The notes below the pieces were generated by a model. That model did not search any database and was not told where the DNA came from. It was given only the letters and a program-made list of their open reading frames with translations. The translations under genes and the position numbers were made by a program. Shown here in pieces: positions 49,322 to 58,625 of a stretch of DNA of 64,000 nucleotides. Positions within the stretch are counted from its first letter, which is position 1. Every line of letters begins with the position of its first letter. The stretch lies in NCBI GenBank assembly GCA_947625485.1, contig CANQOP010000002.1, positions 81,269 through 145,268 on the forward strand. The letters run 5' to 3'. This stretch comes from an uncultured Clostridia bacterium (GTDB taxonomy: Bacteria; Bacillota; Clostridia; Oscillospirales; Acutalibacteraceae).

Positions 49322-51282
49322 TACTTTTCACCTCGTAGCTTTTTGATTTTATCTCTCAGATATGCCGCGTGCTCAAATTCAAGCAGCTTTGCCGCCGCGC
49401 GCATCTCGCGCGAAAGGCTCTTGATAAGCTCCTCGCGCTGCTGGCGCGACATCTGACGCATATTCTTAAATTCTTCGTCTTTATGGGTAGAAATTTCGAG
49501 AATTTCGCTGACCTTTTTAACTATTGTTTTCGGAGTTATGTTATGTTCGGTATTGTATTTCTGCTGTATTTCTCTGCGTCTTGTGGTCTCCGTAATTGCA
49601 TTCTTCATAGACGGAGTAACGCTGTCGGCGTACATAATTACCATACCCTCGGCGTTACGAGCTGCGCGTCCGACTATCTGTATAAGACTGCGCTCGCTTC
49701 TTAGAAAGCCCTCCTTGTCCGCGTCGAGAATAGCGACGAGCGAAACCTCGGGAATATCAAGACCCTCTCTGAGTAAGTTAATACCTACAAGCACGTCGAA
49801 CTCTCCGAGCCGCAGGTCGCGGATAATCTCCATACGCTCAACAGTATCAATATCGTGGTGCATATATTTAACCCTGATACCCATTTCAAGAAAATAGTTT
49901 GTAAGGTCCTCCGCCATTTTCTTTGTAAGGGTTGTAATGAGGGTGCGCTGTCCCTTTGCCACACGCGTATTTATCTCTGAAATCAGGTCGTCAAGCTGAC
50001 CTTCCGTCGGACGAACTGAAATCTCAGGGTCTAAAAGCCCTGTCGGACGGATAATCTGCTCCGCAATTACCGCGCTCTTTTCCTTTTCTATATCGCCCGG
50101 GGTTGCAGAAACAAAGCAAACCTGATTTATTCTATCATAAAATTCATCAAAATTAAGCGGACGATTGTCGTATGCTGACGGAAGTCTGAAACCGTAGTCG
50201 ATGAGACTTTTTTTGCGCGCGTGGTCACCTGCGTACATACCGCGAACCTGCGGAAGAGTAACGTGCGACTCATCAACAAAGAGAAGAAAATCGTCGGGAA
50301 AATAATTTAAAAGCGTATAAGGAGCCGAGCCGGGTTTTCTTCCCGACATAATTCTCGAGTAGTTTTCAATACCGCTGCAAAATCCCGTTTCCAGAAGCAT
50401 ATCTATATCGTAATTTGTGCGTTGTTCAATGCGTTGAGCTTCAAGCAGCTTGCCCTTTGACTGAAAATACTGTATCCTCTCCGCAAGCTCTCTGCGTATT
50501 TCCTCAACAGCCTCGAGCAGCTTGTCTCTTCCTACAATGTAGTGGGACGCGGGATAAATTGCCGCGTGACGGAGAGTTCCGAGCAATTCGCCCGTAAGCG
50601 GATTAATCTCGGAAATCCTGTCAATTTCATCTCCGAAAAATTCCACTCTTATAATTCTGTCGCTGGATGCCGCAGGGAAAATCTCAAGAGTATCTCCCCT
50701 GACGCGGAATTTGTTACGGATAAAATTCTCATCATTACGCTCGTACTGCAGCTCAACGAGCTTGCGTACCAGATCATTGCGGCTTTTCTCCATACCCGGG
50801 CGCAGGGAAATTACCATATTGCGGTAATCTATAGGGTCACCGAGACTGTATATACACGAAACGGACGCCACGATAATAACATCACGACGCTCCGAAAGCG
50901 CAAGAGTTGCGCTATGTCGGAGCTTGTCGATTTCATCATTTATAGAGCTGTCTTTTTCAATATAGGTATCAGTCGTCGGAACATAAGCCTCGGGCTGATA
51001 ATAGTCGTAATATGAAACAAAATACTCAACAGCGTTTTCAGGGAAAAACGACTGAAACTCAGAGCAGAGCTGAGCCGCGAGAGTTTTATTGTGAGCAAGG
51101 ACAAGGGTAGGCTTCTGTACCCTCTCGATGACATTTGCCATTGTAAATGTTTTACCCGAACCCGTTACGCCTAAAAGAGTCTGCTCGCGGTTTCCTTTTT
51201 TTATGCTTTCTACTATCTTATCTATCGCTTCGGGCTGGTCGCCCGTTGGTTTATAAGAAGAATGTAATTTAAATTCTCCCAT
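49321..51282 (-). CDS. uvrB: Excinuclease ABC subunit B
   Basis: [57 protein letters not shown]. Start set at [20 protein letters not shown]. Confidence 0.97.
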   Translation of the reverse strand: MGEFKLHSSYKPTGDQPEAIDKIVESIKKGNREQTLLGVTGSGKTFTMANVIERVQKPTLVLAHNKTLAAQLCSEFQSFFPENAVEYFVSYYDYYQPEAYVPTTDTYIEKDSSINDEIDKLRHSATLALSERRDVIIVASVSCIYSLGDPIDYRNMVISLRPGMEKSRNDLVRKLVELQYERNDENFIRNKFRVRGDTLEIFPAASSDRIIRVEFFGDEIDRISEINPLTGELLGTLRHAAIYPASHYIVGRDKLLEAVEEIRRELAERIQYFQSKGKLLEAQRIEQRTNYDIDMLLETGFCSGIENYSRIMSGRKPGSAPYTLLNYFPDDFLLFVDESHVTLPQVRGMYAGDHARKKSLIDYGFRLPSAYDNRPLNFDEFYDRINQVCFVSATPGDIEKEKSAVIAEQIIRPTGLLDPEISVRPTEGQLDDLISEINTRVAKGQRTLITTLTKKMAEDLTNYFLEMGIRVKYMHHDIDTVERMEIIRDLRLGEFDVLVGINLLREGLDIPEVSLVAILDADKEGFLRSERSLIQIVGRAARNAEGMVIMYADSVTPSMKNAITETTRRREIQQKYNTEHNITPKTIVKKVSEILEISTHKDEEFKNMRQMSRQQREELIKSLSREMRAAAKLLEFEHAAYLRDKIKKLRGEK

Positions 51283-51296
51283 ATAATCTCCTATAA

Positions 51297-52004
51297 TTAC
51301 AATTCGGAATCTGCTATAAATATGCCCTGCTTCGCCCATCTGCTCTGTCGCAGCGAGACAGAATCGTCGTCTGAAACAATAATATGGTCAATAAGCTCAA
51401 CACCTACTACGCTCAACGCATTTGTGACAATCTTCGTCGCTCTCACATCGTCAAGTGACGGAAGCGAAAGTCCGCCGGGATGATTGTGTGCAATTACAGC
51501 GAACGTGGCGTCGTAGGTCATAGCGAGCTGGATAATTTTCCTTACGGGAACGTTGCTTTCCTTAACTGTCCCCTGCGATATTATTCCCGAGAAAACCTCT
51601 TTACTCTTACTGTCGAGCAAAAGAAGATACAAAACCTCGTTCGTTTTTCCTATAAACCTCGGCTCAAAATACTCGCATAGCTTGTTTATATCAATAACTT
51701 TCGATTTATTTTCTGTTTTGTCTATATGATAGCGCCGAGAAAACTCCGGAATAAGCTTTATAAGTCCGATTACATTGTCGGAATATCCGGAGGCTCTTAG
51801 TATCTGCGGTTTTGCATCAAACACAGCGGAAAGCGAGCCGTACTCTTCCAAAAGCTTATGTGCCAAAGGATTTGTATCCTTATACGGAATTGCGTAGAAC
51901 AAAATGTACTCAAGCGCCTGATGGTCGTTAAGGGCGTCAAGTCCCTCATCTATAAACTTTTTTCTAAGCCTTTCCCTGTGACCCTTGTGAACATTGTCAG
52001 ACAT
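51297..52004 (-). CDS. radC: RadC/JAB-domain protein
   Basis: [18 protein letters not shown]...[19 protein letters not shown]...[10 protein letters not shown]. Confidence 0.93.
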   Translation of the reverse strand: MSDNVHKGHRERLRKKFIDEGLDALNDHQALEYILFYAIPYKDTNPLAHKLLEEYGSLSAVFDAKPQILRASGYSDNVIGLIKLIPEFSRRYHIDKTENKSKVIDINKLCEYFEPRFIGKTNEVLYLLLLDSKSKEVFSGIISQGTVKESNVPVRKIIQLAMTYDATFAVIAHNHPGGLSLPSLDDVRATKIVTNALSVVGVELIDHIIVSDDDSVSLRQSRWAKQGIFIADSEL

Positions 52005-52034
52005 AGCGATTCACCCTGAAATACCTGAAATAAA

Positions 52035-52712
52035 TTATCCCTTTACACCGTACTGCACATAATATGCGTCTATAGCAGTCTTGAGCTTATCGTCAATAAT
52101 AACCTTTCCGTTGTATTCTTTATTATACAAATGCTCAACTACCTCAGCCATTGTTACGATAGCGGTAGTCTTTAATCCGTAATTTTCCTCAATCTCAGCA
52201 AGCGCGGATTTTTCGCCCTGACCTCTCTCCATACGGTCGACAGAAACTACAAGACCTATAGGATTAACATTACCCTGAGCCTTGATAATAGGGAGCGTTT
52301 CCTGAATGGAAGTGCCTGCGGTTGTAACGTCCTCAATAATCACGACCCTATCGCCGTCTGAAATCGGACTGCCAAGAAGTATACCTTTATCGCCGTGATC
52401 CTTAACTTCCTTACGGTTTGAGCAGTATTTTATATCTTTGCCGTATTTATCGGCTATAGCAATAGAGGCGGTTACGGAAAGCGGAATACCCTTGTACGCA
52501 GGTCCGAAAAGAACATCAAAATCAAGCCCGAACTTGTTGTTTATTGCCTCAGCATAGTACTCTCCGAGTCGTTTAAGCTGAGAACCTGTGCGGTAAAACC
52601 CTGTATTAACGAAAAACGGAGTCTTTCTGCCGCTTTTTGTAACAAAGTCACCGAATTTTAATACCTGACAATCCACCATAAACTCGATAAATTTCTGTTT
52701 GTACTTTTCCAT
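52035..52712 (-). CDS. pyrE: Orotate phosphoribosyltransferase
   Basis: LFGPAYKGIPLSV...VVIIEDVTTAGTSIQE. Confidence 0.96.
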   Translation of the reverse strand: MEKYKQKFIEFMVDCQVLKFGDFVTKSGRKTPFFVNTGFYRTGSQLKRLGEYYAEAINNKFGLDFDVLFGPAYKGIPLSVTASIAIADKYGKDIKYCSNRKEVKDHGDKGILLGSPISDGDRVVIIEDVTTAGTSIQETLPIIKAQGNVNPIGLVVSVDRMERGQGEKSALAEIEENYGLKTTAIVTMAEVVEHLYNKEYNGKVIIDDKLKTAIDAYYVQYGVKG

Positions 52713-52852
52713 AACTCTACCTCCATAGACATACTTATAATTTTACTTTTAAAATATATCACAATATTTTGTGGGTTGTAAAGAAATACAACACAACTGT
52801 AATCTAACTTTCTAATATAGAATTAAGAATTACAAAACATTTGTTTATTTAT

Positions 52853-52882
52853 AAAAAACGCGGCAGGAATTTCTCCCTGCCG
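52853..52882 (-). terminator. Terminator downstream of VOC gene remnant
   Basis: Minus strand CGGCAGG-GAGAAATT-CCTGCCG-CGTTTTTT. Confidence 0.8.
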
Positions 52883-52950
52883 ACGATTTATTTTTACAAT
52901 ATACAATATGTATAATTCACCTAATACTTAGGATTCAACTATCATAAAAT

Positions 52951-53305
52951 TTACGTATCAAAAGGTATATTAAACGAACCGATTTCAATCAAATTTTCCT
53001 CCGGGTCAACAATATAGCAAAGTTCTTTGCCCCAAAGTTCCGTAGTCGGTTCTAAAGCGGACGTTTCACCCTTGCCTATTGCATTTTAGTATTACTTATC
53101 AACCTCATCATATGTATCAACATAAAGATCAATTAAAAAAGTCCGTTTAATCCTTTATGTGCTCGTATTTTCGACTTGTCATTTTCTCGAAATTATATCT
53201 TTCATATAGAATTAACAATGTTTCGACTTTGAACAAATATACGTTTAGTATGTTTCCATTTTACAATATTTCAAAACCCAACACATCTCTGTAATAGCGA
53301 ATCAT
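52951..53305 (-). pseudogene. Decayed VOC/glyoxalase-fold gene
   Basis: Conceptual fragments MIRYYRDVLGFEIL*, NVYLFKVETLLILYERYNFEKMTSRKYEHIK, (frameshift) FLIDLYVDTYDEVDK*Y*NAIGKGETSALEPTTELWGKELCYIVDPEENLIEIGSFN. Confidence 0.8.
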
Positions 53306-53597
53306 TAAGCCATATTTATACAAACAATCCCATTCTGTCAAGTCTAATAATCTACCTACAGATTTTAAATCAATAAACATCCAAAATCTGTTGTTTATAC
53401 ATATTCAAATAATATTAATATATCTTATTCCCACTCGCTCCCTAAAAGCGTGACTTAAACAATTTTGTATGAGTCATTTTGCTCAGAGTATCGTGATTAT
53501 TCAGACTATCCATATATTATATAAACTATTAAAACTTTTGTTGTCAGAAATCTATTGTCCTAAAGCTTTCTTATATGGTTTTCTGATACTCCTTGCC

Positions 53598-54932
53598 TCA
53601 CGCTTTCAGCTGGTTCATCCATCCGCGGCGTTTAAAAACGACGAGGGAAACGGCAAAGCGTATGCACTCCTCCAGGGACAAAGTGAGATAGACCATGGGT
53701 ATGGGCCAGTGGAGCACAATAGCTGTGAGAAGACCCAAGGGGACACCGAAAAGCCAGGTGCCCATAAGGTCGATTGACATGACGTATGTTGTTTTTCCGC
53801 CGCTGCGCAGGATACCGCTGCCGATGATCATGTTAAGCACCTTGAATGGCATGACCGCGGCGTAGGCGGTGAGGATCTGAATCGTCATTTTCCTGATGCC
53901 AGCCTCCACCATGAAAATGCACACATACCAAGGGCTTATAAAGAAAATCACCACAGACAGCAGCAGGGAGCCCACCAAGCCATAGAGAAGGAGCATTTTT
54001 GCCTCCCGGTAGGCCATCTCCATGTCCCCGTCGCCAAGGCGTTTGCCGATGAGGATTGCCGCAGCTTGGCTCAGACCGCACAAAGCCCCGATTGCCAGGG
54101 ACTGCACGGGATTCGTCAGCGTCATGGCGGCGCTGGCGTCGATGCCCAGGTGCCCGTAAATGCCCGCGTACACGTTTTCACCCAGAACCCACATAAATTC
54201 ACTGACCAGGAGCGGCAGCAGCATGGAAAGATACTGACCCCAGGCAAAGGAGCCCGCTGTGGCGTTCTCCGCTCTCTCCCGGTATTTCAAATACATCACA
54301 AGGATAATCACAAAATATACAAGCTGAGAGATCAGCGTCGCCAGCGCCGCACCGGTTACGCCGAGAGCCGGCATGCCAAATCGCCCAAAGATCAGTATCC
54401 AGTTCAGTCCAGTGTTAGCAGCCGCCGATGCGATCCCGGCGTAGAGCGGAAGAGACGCTTTTTCCATGCACCGAAGGTGGGTGGACAGAATGGTGATCCC
54501 CGCCGCTGGAAAGAAGGTGCCGGACACGATAAACAGATACCGCCCAGCCACTTTCACAGTTCCTATGTCATCGATATAAAGACCCATGATCTGCTTTGGA
54601 GCAGCGACGCCGGCCATGGTGAACAGCGCGGCAAGGATAAGGCACACCCGCAGATTGAGGATCATGCTTCGGCGGGTCTCTGCGGTACTTTTCTGACCCA
54701 TGTACTGGGAAATCATGATCCCCGTCACAGCGCCCACAGCGGATACGACGACATTAAATATCCCCGTGAATTTCCCCGCTAGTCCCACCGCAGCCACCTC
54801 CACACCCCCAAGCTGGCCGATCATGACCTGATCCACCACGCCGAAGGACGCCTGGAGCATGGATTGCAGTGCAACGGGAATAGCCAGAGCACATACAGAA
54901 TGAAAAAAAGATTGCTCTTTTGACTTTATCAT
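53598..54932 (-). CDS. MATE-family efflux transporter
   Basis: ALAIPVALQSMLQASFGVVDQVMIGQLGGVEVAAVGLAGKF..., 12-TM hydrophobic pattern. Start at ATG overlapping the upstream small ORF stop. Confidence 0.93.
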   Translation of the reverse strand: MIKSKEQSFFHSVCALAIPVALQSMLQASFGVVDQVMIGQLGGVEVAAVGLAGKFTGIFNVVVSAVGAVTGIMISQYMGQKSTAETRRSMILNLRVCLILAALFTMAGVAAPKQIMGLYIDDIGTVKVAGRYLFIVSGTFFPAAGITILSTHLRCMEKASLPLYAGIASAAANTGLNWILIFGRFGMPALGVTGAALATLISQLVYFVIILVMYLKYRERAENATAGSFAWGQYLSMLLPLLVSEFMWVLGENVYAGIYGHLGIDASAAMTLTNPVQSLAIGALCGLSQAAAILIGKRLGDGDMEMAYREAKMLLLYGLVGSLLLSVVIFFISPWYVCIFMVEAGIRKMTIQILTAYAAVMPFKVLNMIIGSGILRSGGKTTYVMSIDLMGTWLFGVPLGLLTAIVLHWPIPMVYLTLSLEECIRFAVSLVVFKRRGWMNQLKA

Positions 54933-55105
54933 TTTCTGTTCTCCTCGATCCATCTGACTTCAAAATCCATCAGCTGCCTTTGGCGCATAAGGGTCACTGT
55001 CTCGTTTCCCAAAGCGGCTTTGGCGACAGGACAGCTCGCCTCGAAAGCCCCTATTGCTTTAAATGTGTCAAGAAGATCTTTTTTGAGTACGATTTTTCGT
55101 TCCAT
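54929..55105 (-). CDS. 58-aa hypothetical protein upstream of MATE gene
   Basis: MERKIVLKKDLLDTFKAIGAFEASCPVAKAALGNETVTLMRQRQLMDFEVRWIEENRK*; GGAGG SD; ATGA overlap with MATE start. Below the ORF-track length cutoff. Confidence 0.7.
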   Translation of the reverse strand: MERKIVLKKDLLDTFKAIGAFEASCPVAKAALGNETVTLMRQRQLMDFEVRWIEENRK

Positions 55106-55141
55106 TTCAACCTCCGTGTTTGTAAAAATTTCTCCATAAGT

Positions 55142-55172
55142 TCAGTATAAACTGACGGAGAAGTTTTTTCAA
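55142..55172 (-). promoter_or_regulatory. Putative promoter/operator of small-ORF-MATE operon
   Basis: Minus strand TTGAAA-17 nt-TATACT; palindrome TCAGT-TTAT-ACTGA (55142-55155) overlaps the -10. Confidence 0.7.
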
Positions 55173-55239
55173 AACTTAAATCCGTAAGTTGTGACAAAAA
55201 TGGAATGCTGTTTTTATGCAAAATGTCACAGAGATAACT

Positions 55240-56238
55240 TTAGCGGTTCCTTGTGCTGCCTCGAATCACGAGGGACGTGGAGAGGATAATGACCGGTTCC
55301 ACCGACTCACCGACCCGCATTTTTGCGATTGCGTCCAGTGCTGCCCTGGCACGTTCCGCGTTGTCTTGACGGACAGAGGTCAGAGACGGGTAAACCATAC
55401 CGCAAAGGGGAGTATCATCAAATCCGGCAACGGAGATCTCTCCTGGTATATCGACACCGCTGCTTTGCAAAAAATGGATGAGATCAACGGCGTAATAGTC
55501 CGATACGGCAAAAACAGCAGAGAAGCTCCTGATCTGCAGCAGCTTCTCTCGGTAAAAATCCATCCGCTCCGCCTTGATCATTGGGATCATCATAAACTCC
55601 GCGCCGCATCCGAAGCCCTCACGAAAACCCTTCCAGCGTTCTAAATCCATGTCGATATCGTTATCCGAGAGGCAAAGGGCGCGCTGATGCCCGCAAAGGC
55701 GGAAATATTCGCCCACCTGAAATCCCCCGTGCCAGTCGTCAATGTTCACGGCGCAAACGCGCTCCGCTGTGACGCCGCAAGCATCATAGACCGCAAAGGG
55801 TATGCGGACACTTTCCCGCAGGTGCTTGTAATCTGCACTGCAAAAGCCGATCAGCACCAGCCCCTCCAGGTTCCACATGGTGGCGAATGAGACAATCTCG
55901 TCTAGGTCGTTCACGGTTCTCACCATCATCTGAAATCCGCGTCTGGTCGTCTCCGCGATCAGTGCGTTGAGTGCGGAGGCGATAAAGGCGTCCTCCAGGA
56001 CGTGAGCCTCATATTTCTCGTGGGCATTAATGACCACCCCCACGATTTTCGCCGGATTCTCCGCCAGCAGCACCTCCGCCGCCCGGGGCAGATACCCTCG
56101 CTCCTCCAGGGTGCGGCGCACCCTGACAGCCGTTCGCTCCGACACCATGCCGGTCTTTCCGTGGAGCACATACGACACCGCCGCCGTACTGAGTCCCAGC
56201 TCCGAAGCAATATCTGAAAGCCGTACTTTTTCTTCCAT
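55240..56238 (-). CDS. LacI-family transcriptional regulator
   Basis: VRLSDIASELGLSTAAVSYVLHGKTGMVSERTAVRVRRTLEERGY HTH plus periplasmic-binding-like domain. Confidence 0.94.
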   Translation of the reverse strand: MEEKVRLSDIASELGLSTAAVSYVLHGKTGMVSERTAVRVRRTLEERGYLPRAAEVLLAENPAKIVGVVINAHEKYEAHVLEDAFIASALNALIAETTRRGFQMMVRTVNDLDEIVSFATMWNLEGLVLIGFCSADYKHLRESVRIPFAVYDACGVTAERVCAVNIDDWHGGFQVGEYFRLCGHQRALCLSDNDIDMDLERWKGFREGFGCGAEFMMIPMIKAERMDFYREKLLQIRSFSAVFAVSDYYAVDLIHFLQSSGVDIPGEISVAGFDDTPLCGMVYPSLTSVRQDNAERARAALDAIAKMRVGESVEPVIILSTSLVIRGSTRNR

Positions 56239-56311
56239 GTCACACCTCTCGACGGATACTTTTTTCGCTTTTTAGTCACGATTCTGTGGCGATTGATATT
56301 ATTTACCAACT

Positions 56312-56340
56312 ATTATACCATCCGAATTACCCTCTGACAA
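56312..56340 (-). promoter_or_regulatory. Putative sigma-A promoter of lacI-family gene
   Basis: Minus strand TTGTCA-17 nt-TATAAT. Confidence 0.8.
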
Positions 56341-56348
56341 GTATAAAT

Positions 56349-56378
56349 CAGGTGAGCGATCTAGTGACCGCCCACCTG
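56349..56378 (-). terminator. Hairpin downstream of decayed MFS gene
   Basis: Minus strand CAGGTGGGCGGTC-ACTA-GATCGCTCACCTG (13 bp, 2 G-U), then ATTTATA. Confidence 0.65.
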
Positions 56379-56392
56379 TGTCTTATGCAAAG

Positions 56393-56948
56393 ATGATTTC
56401 TGCGTTCACAATCTCAACCGCCACCGCCCAAATCAGTGTAAGCATCTTCCAGTTTGCTACGCCAAATACCGAAAAAGAGCGTCGAGTCCAAAATCACACC
56501 GACTGCGTCCAACAGTAAAAAGAGTGCAACAAGCTCATCATACCGTCTTTATTTTCAATGGGGCAGGCTTTAACAATAGGACTTATTAATACCTCAACAA
56601 GACCGCTTCCCATAGCATAGAGTACTACTGCAATCATAATTCCCAAAAACGGGACGGGAAGAAACTGCGGCAGAACCGCCATTAAAGCAAGTCCTGCCGC
56701 AAACAGCACCTGATATGATACTGCAAAAATGCAGTATCATATTTTATCGACAAATTTAGTGCCGCAAAATCAATCAGTAATTGTGTTAAATAGAACGTAA
56801 ATGGAATCAGCGTAATCTTTTCAAACCCAATTCCATAAGTATTCCTAAATGTTAAAAATAAGAGCGTGTGAAGTTAGCAGATATAGCTTGGGTGACAAAG
56901 CCGAAATAGAAGGCTACAAGAGCTTTTTTAGTTCTTTTGTCTGGTCAT
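56393..56948 (-). pseudogene. Decayed MFS transporter gene
   Basis: Fragments in alternating frames: TKKALVAFYFGFVTQAISANF, LFLTFRNTYGIGFEKITLIPFTFYLTQLLIDFAA, KFVDKI*YCIFAVSYQVLFAAGLALMAVLPQF...KDGMMSLLHSFYCW, VFGVANWKMLTLIWAVAVEIVNAEIIFA*. SD AAAGGAG before ATG 56948. Confidence 0.82.
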
Positions 56949-57015
56949 AACTACTCCTTTTGGGTTAATGTAATAATACGCCTAAATTGCATTATATCAT
57001 CATAGCCAAAGGACT

Positions 57016-58557
57016 TCATTCCCACTCAATTGTTCCGGGAGGCTTTGAGGTAATATCATACACAACGCGGTTGACGTTTTGGCATTCGTTTATGATACGG
57101 CTTGCAACTCGCGAGAGAATATCATAAGGAATACGAGCAAAGTCGGCGGTCATAAAGTCGTCGGTGGTTACGGCGCGGATTGCGATAAGGTGGTCGTAGG
57201 TTCTGTGGTCACCCATTACTCCTACAGTTTTAACATCGGGAAGAACAGCGAAAAACTGGCTGAGCTCGTGCTCAATACCGCTCTTTGAGATTTCATCGCG
57301 GAACACAGCGTCGGCGTCCTGGAGTACCCTTATTTTCTCCATTGTAATTTCGCCGATTATGCGAACGCCGAGTCCGGGACCCGGGAACGGCTGTCTCCAG
57401 ACGAGTTCCTTCGGAATACCGAGCAGCTCGCCCACCTTGCGGACCTCATCCTTAAAGAGGTCGCAAAGCGGCTCGACAACATCGTCAAACTTAATATCAT
57501 CGGGCATTTTAACCTTATTGTGATGTGTTTTAATCTTGTCGGCGTCGCCCTTTCCGCTTTCAATACAGTCAGGGTAGATTGTGCCCTGGGCAAAAAATCC
57601 GCCCTCTGCCTCTTCCCTGATTTTGTTCCAAAATACGTTATAGAACTCCGTACCGATAATTTTGCGTTTTTCTTCGGGATCTGTTATCCCTTTAAGCTTT
57701 TTAACAAACTCCTCGCCGCAGTTGACGCGCACAAATTTCATATCAAAAAGCGAGGTAAAGGTTTTCTCTACAAAATCGCCCTCGTCCTTGCGCATAAGTC
57801 CTTGGTCGACAAACACACAAGTTAGCTGATTTCCTACAGCTTTACTTAAAAGAGCTGCGGCAACAGAGGAATCTACGCCGCCCGAGAGACCCAACACGAC
57901 TTTTTTGTCTCCGATTTTCTCGCGAAGAGCCTTTGTTGTTGCTTCAATAAAGCCCTCCATTTTCCAGTCACCAGAACAGCCGCAGACGTCAAAAATAAAA
58001 TTCTTTAAAATCTGCTTTCCGTATTCGGTATGAGTTACCTCGGGGTGAAACTGAACGGCATAAATCTTTTCATCGGCGTTTTCCATAGCCGCGCAAGGGC
58101 AGTTATCGCTGTGAGCCGTTATTTTAAAGCCGCTTGGAACTACACTGATGTAGTCCGTGTGGCTCATCCACACAACACTATCGGGAACATTTTTGAAGAG
58201 CGCGCTGTTTTTCTTATCAACAGTCATTTCGATTTTACCGTATTCAGGCTTGTCGGCAGTCTCAACCTTGCCGTCACGCATCCAGGTAATAAGCTGGCTG
58301 CCGTAGCAGATGCCGAGCACGGGAATGCCAAGCTTCAAAATAGCTTTGTCGTAGTGAGGAGACTCCATATCATATACGGAGTTGGGGCCGCCCGTAAATA
58401 TAATACCCTTATAATTTTCTGCTTTTATCTCATCGAGATTTGCAGTATAAGGTTTAATTTCGGCATAAACATTATGGTCGCGGACTCTGCGTGCAATAAG
58501 CTGGTTGTACTGACCGCCAAAGTCAAGAACAAGAATTTTTTCCTTAACAGTGCTCAT
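57016..58557 (-). CDS. guaA: GMP synthase (glutamine-hydrolysing)
   Basis: GICYGSQLI, FHPEVTHTE, LGLSGGVDSSVAAAL, PFPGPGLGVRI, C-terminal PPGTIEWE. Confidence 0.98.
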   Translation of the reverse strand: MSTVKEKILVLDFGGQYNQLIARRVRDHNVYAEIKPYTANLDEIKAENYKGIIFTGGPNSVYDMESPHYDKAILKLGIPVLGICYGSQLITWMRDGKVETADKPEYGKIEMTVDKKNSALFKNVPDSVVWMSHTDYISVVPSGFKITAHSDNCPCAAMENADEKIYAVQFHPEVTHTEYGKQILKNFIFDVCGCSGDWKMEGFIEATTKALREKIGDKKVVLGLSGGVDSSVAAALLSKAVGNQLTCVFVDQGLMRKDEGDFVEKTFTSLFDMKFVRVNCGEEFVKKLKGITDPEEKRKIIGTEFYNVFWNKIREEAEGGFFAQGTIYPDCIESGKGDADKIKTHHNKVKMPDDIKFDDVVEPLCDLFKDEVRKVGELLGIPKELVWRQPFPGPGLGVRIIGEITMEKIRVLQDADAVFRDEISKSGIEHELSQFFAVLPDVKTVGVMGDHRTYDHLIAIRAVTTDDFMTADFARIPYDILSRVASRIINECQNVNRVVYDITSKPPGTIEWE

Positions 58558-58586
58558 ATTTTCGCATCCTTTCCTTTATCAGAAAA

Positions 58587-58617
58587 CACAAGCCTTTTCA
58601 TATCAGAAAAGGCGTGT
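58587..58617 (-). terminator. Hairpin between purA and guaA
   Basis: Minus strand ACACGCCTTTTC-TGATAT-GAAAAGGC-TTGTGTTTTC. Confidence 0.6.
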
Positions 58618-58625
58618 ATAAAAAT

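Noticed and set aside
47732-49456. Plus-strand ORFs of 259 and 277 aa opposite the topoisomerase B gene
   Set aside because: Antisense shadow ORFs of a well-supported CDS; no recognisable domains.
54066-54782. 238-aa plus-strand ORF opposite MATE gene
   Set aside because: Antisense to MATE coding sequence; Gln/His/Arg-rich shadow frame produced by GC-rich codons.
56713-56742. 13-bp perfect inverted repeat ATATGATACTGCA-AAAA-TGCAGTATCATAT
   Set aside because: It falls within the MFS pseudogene and translates as part of the ancestral protein (KFVDKI*YCIFAVSYQVLF), so it is better explained as former coding sequence than as an inserted element.
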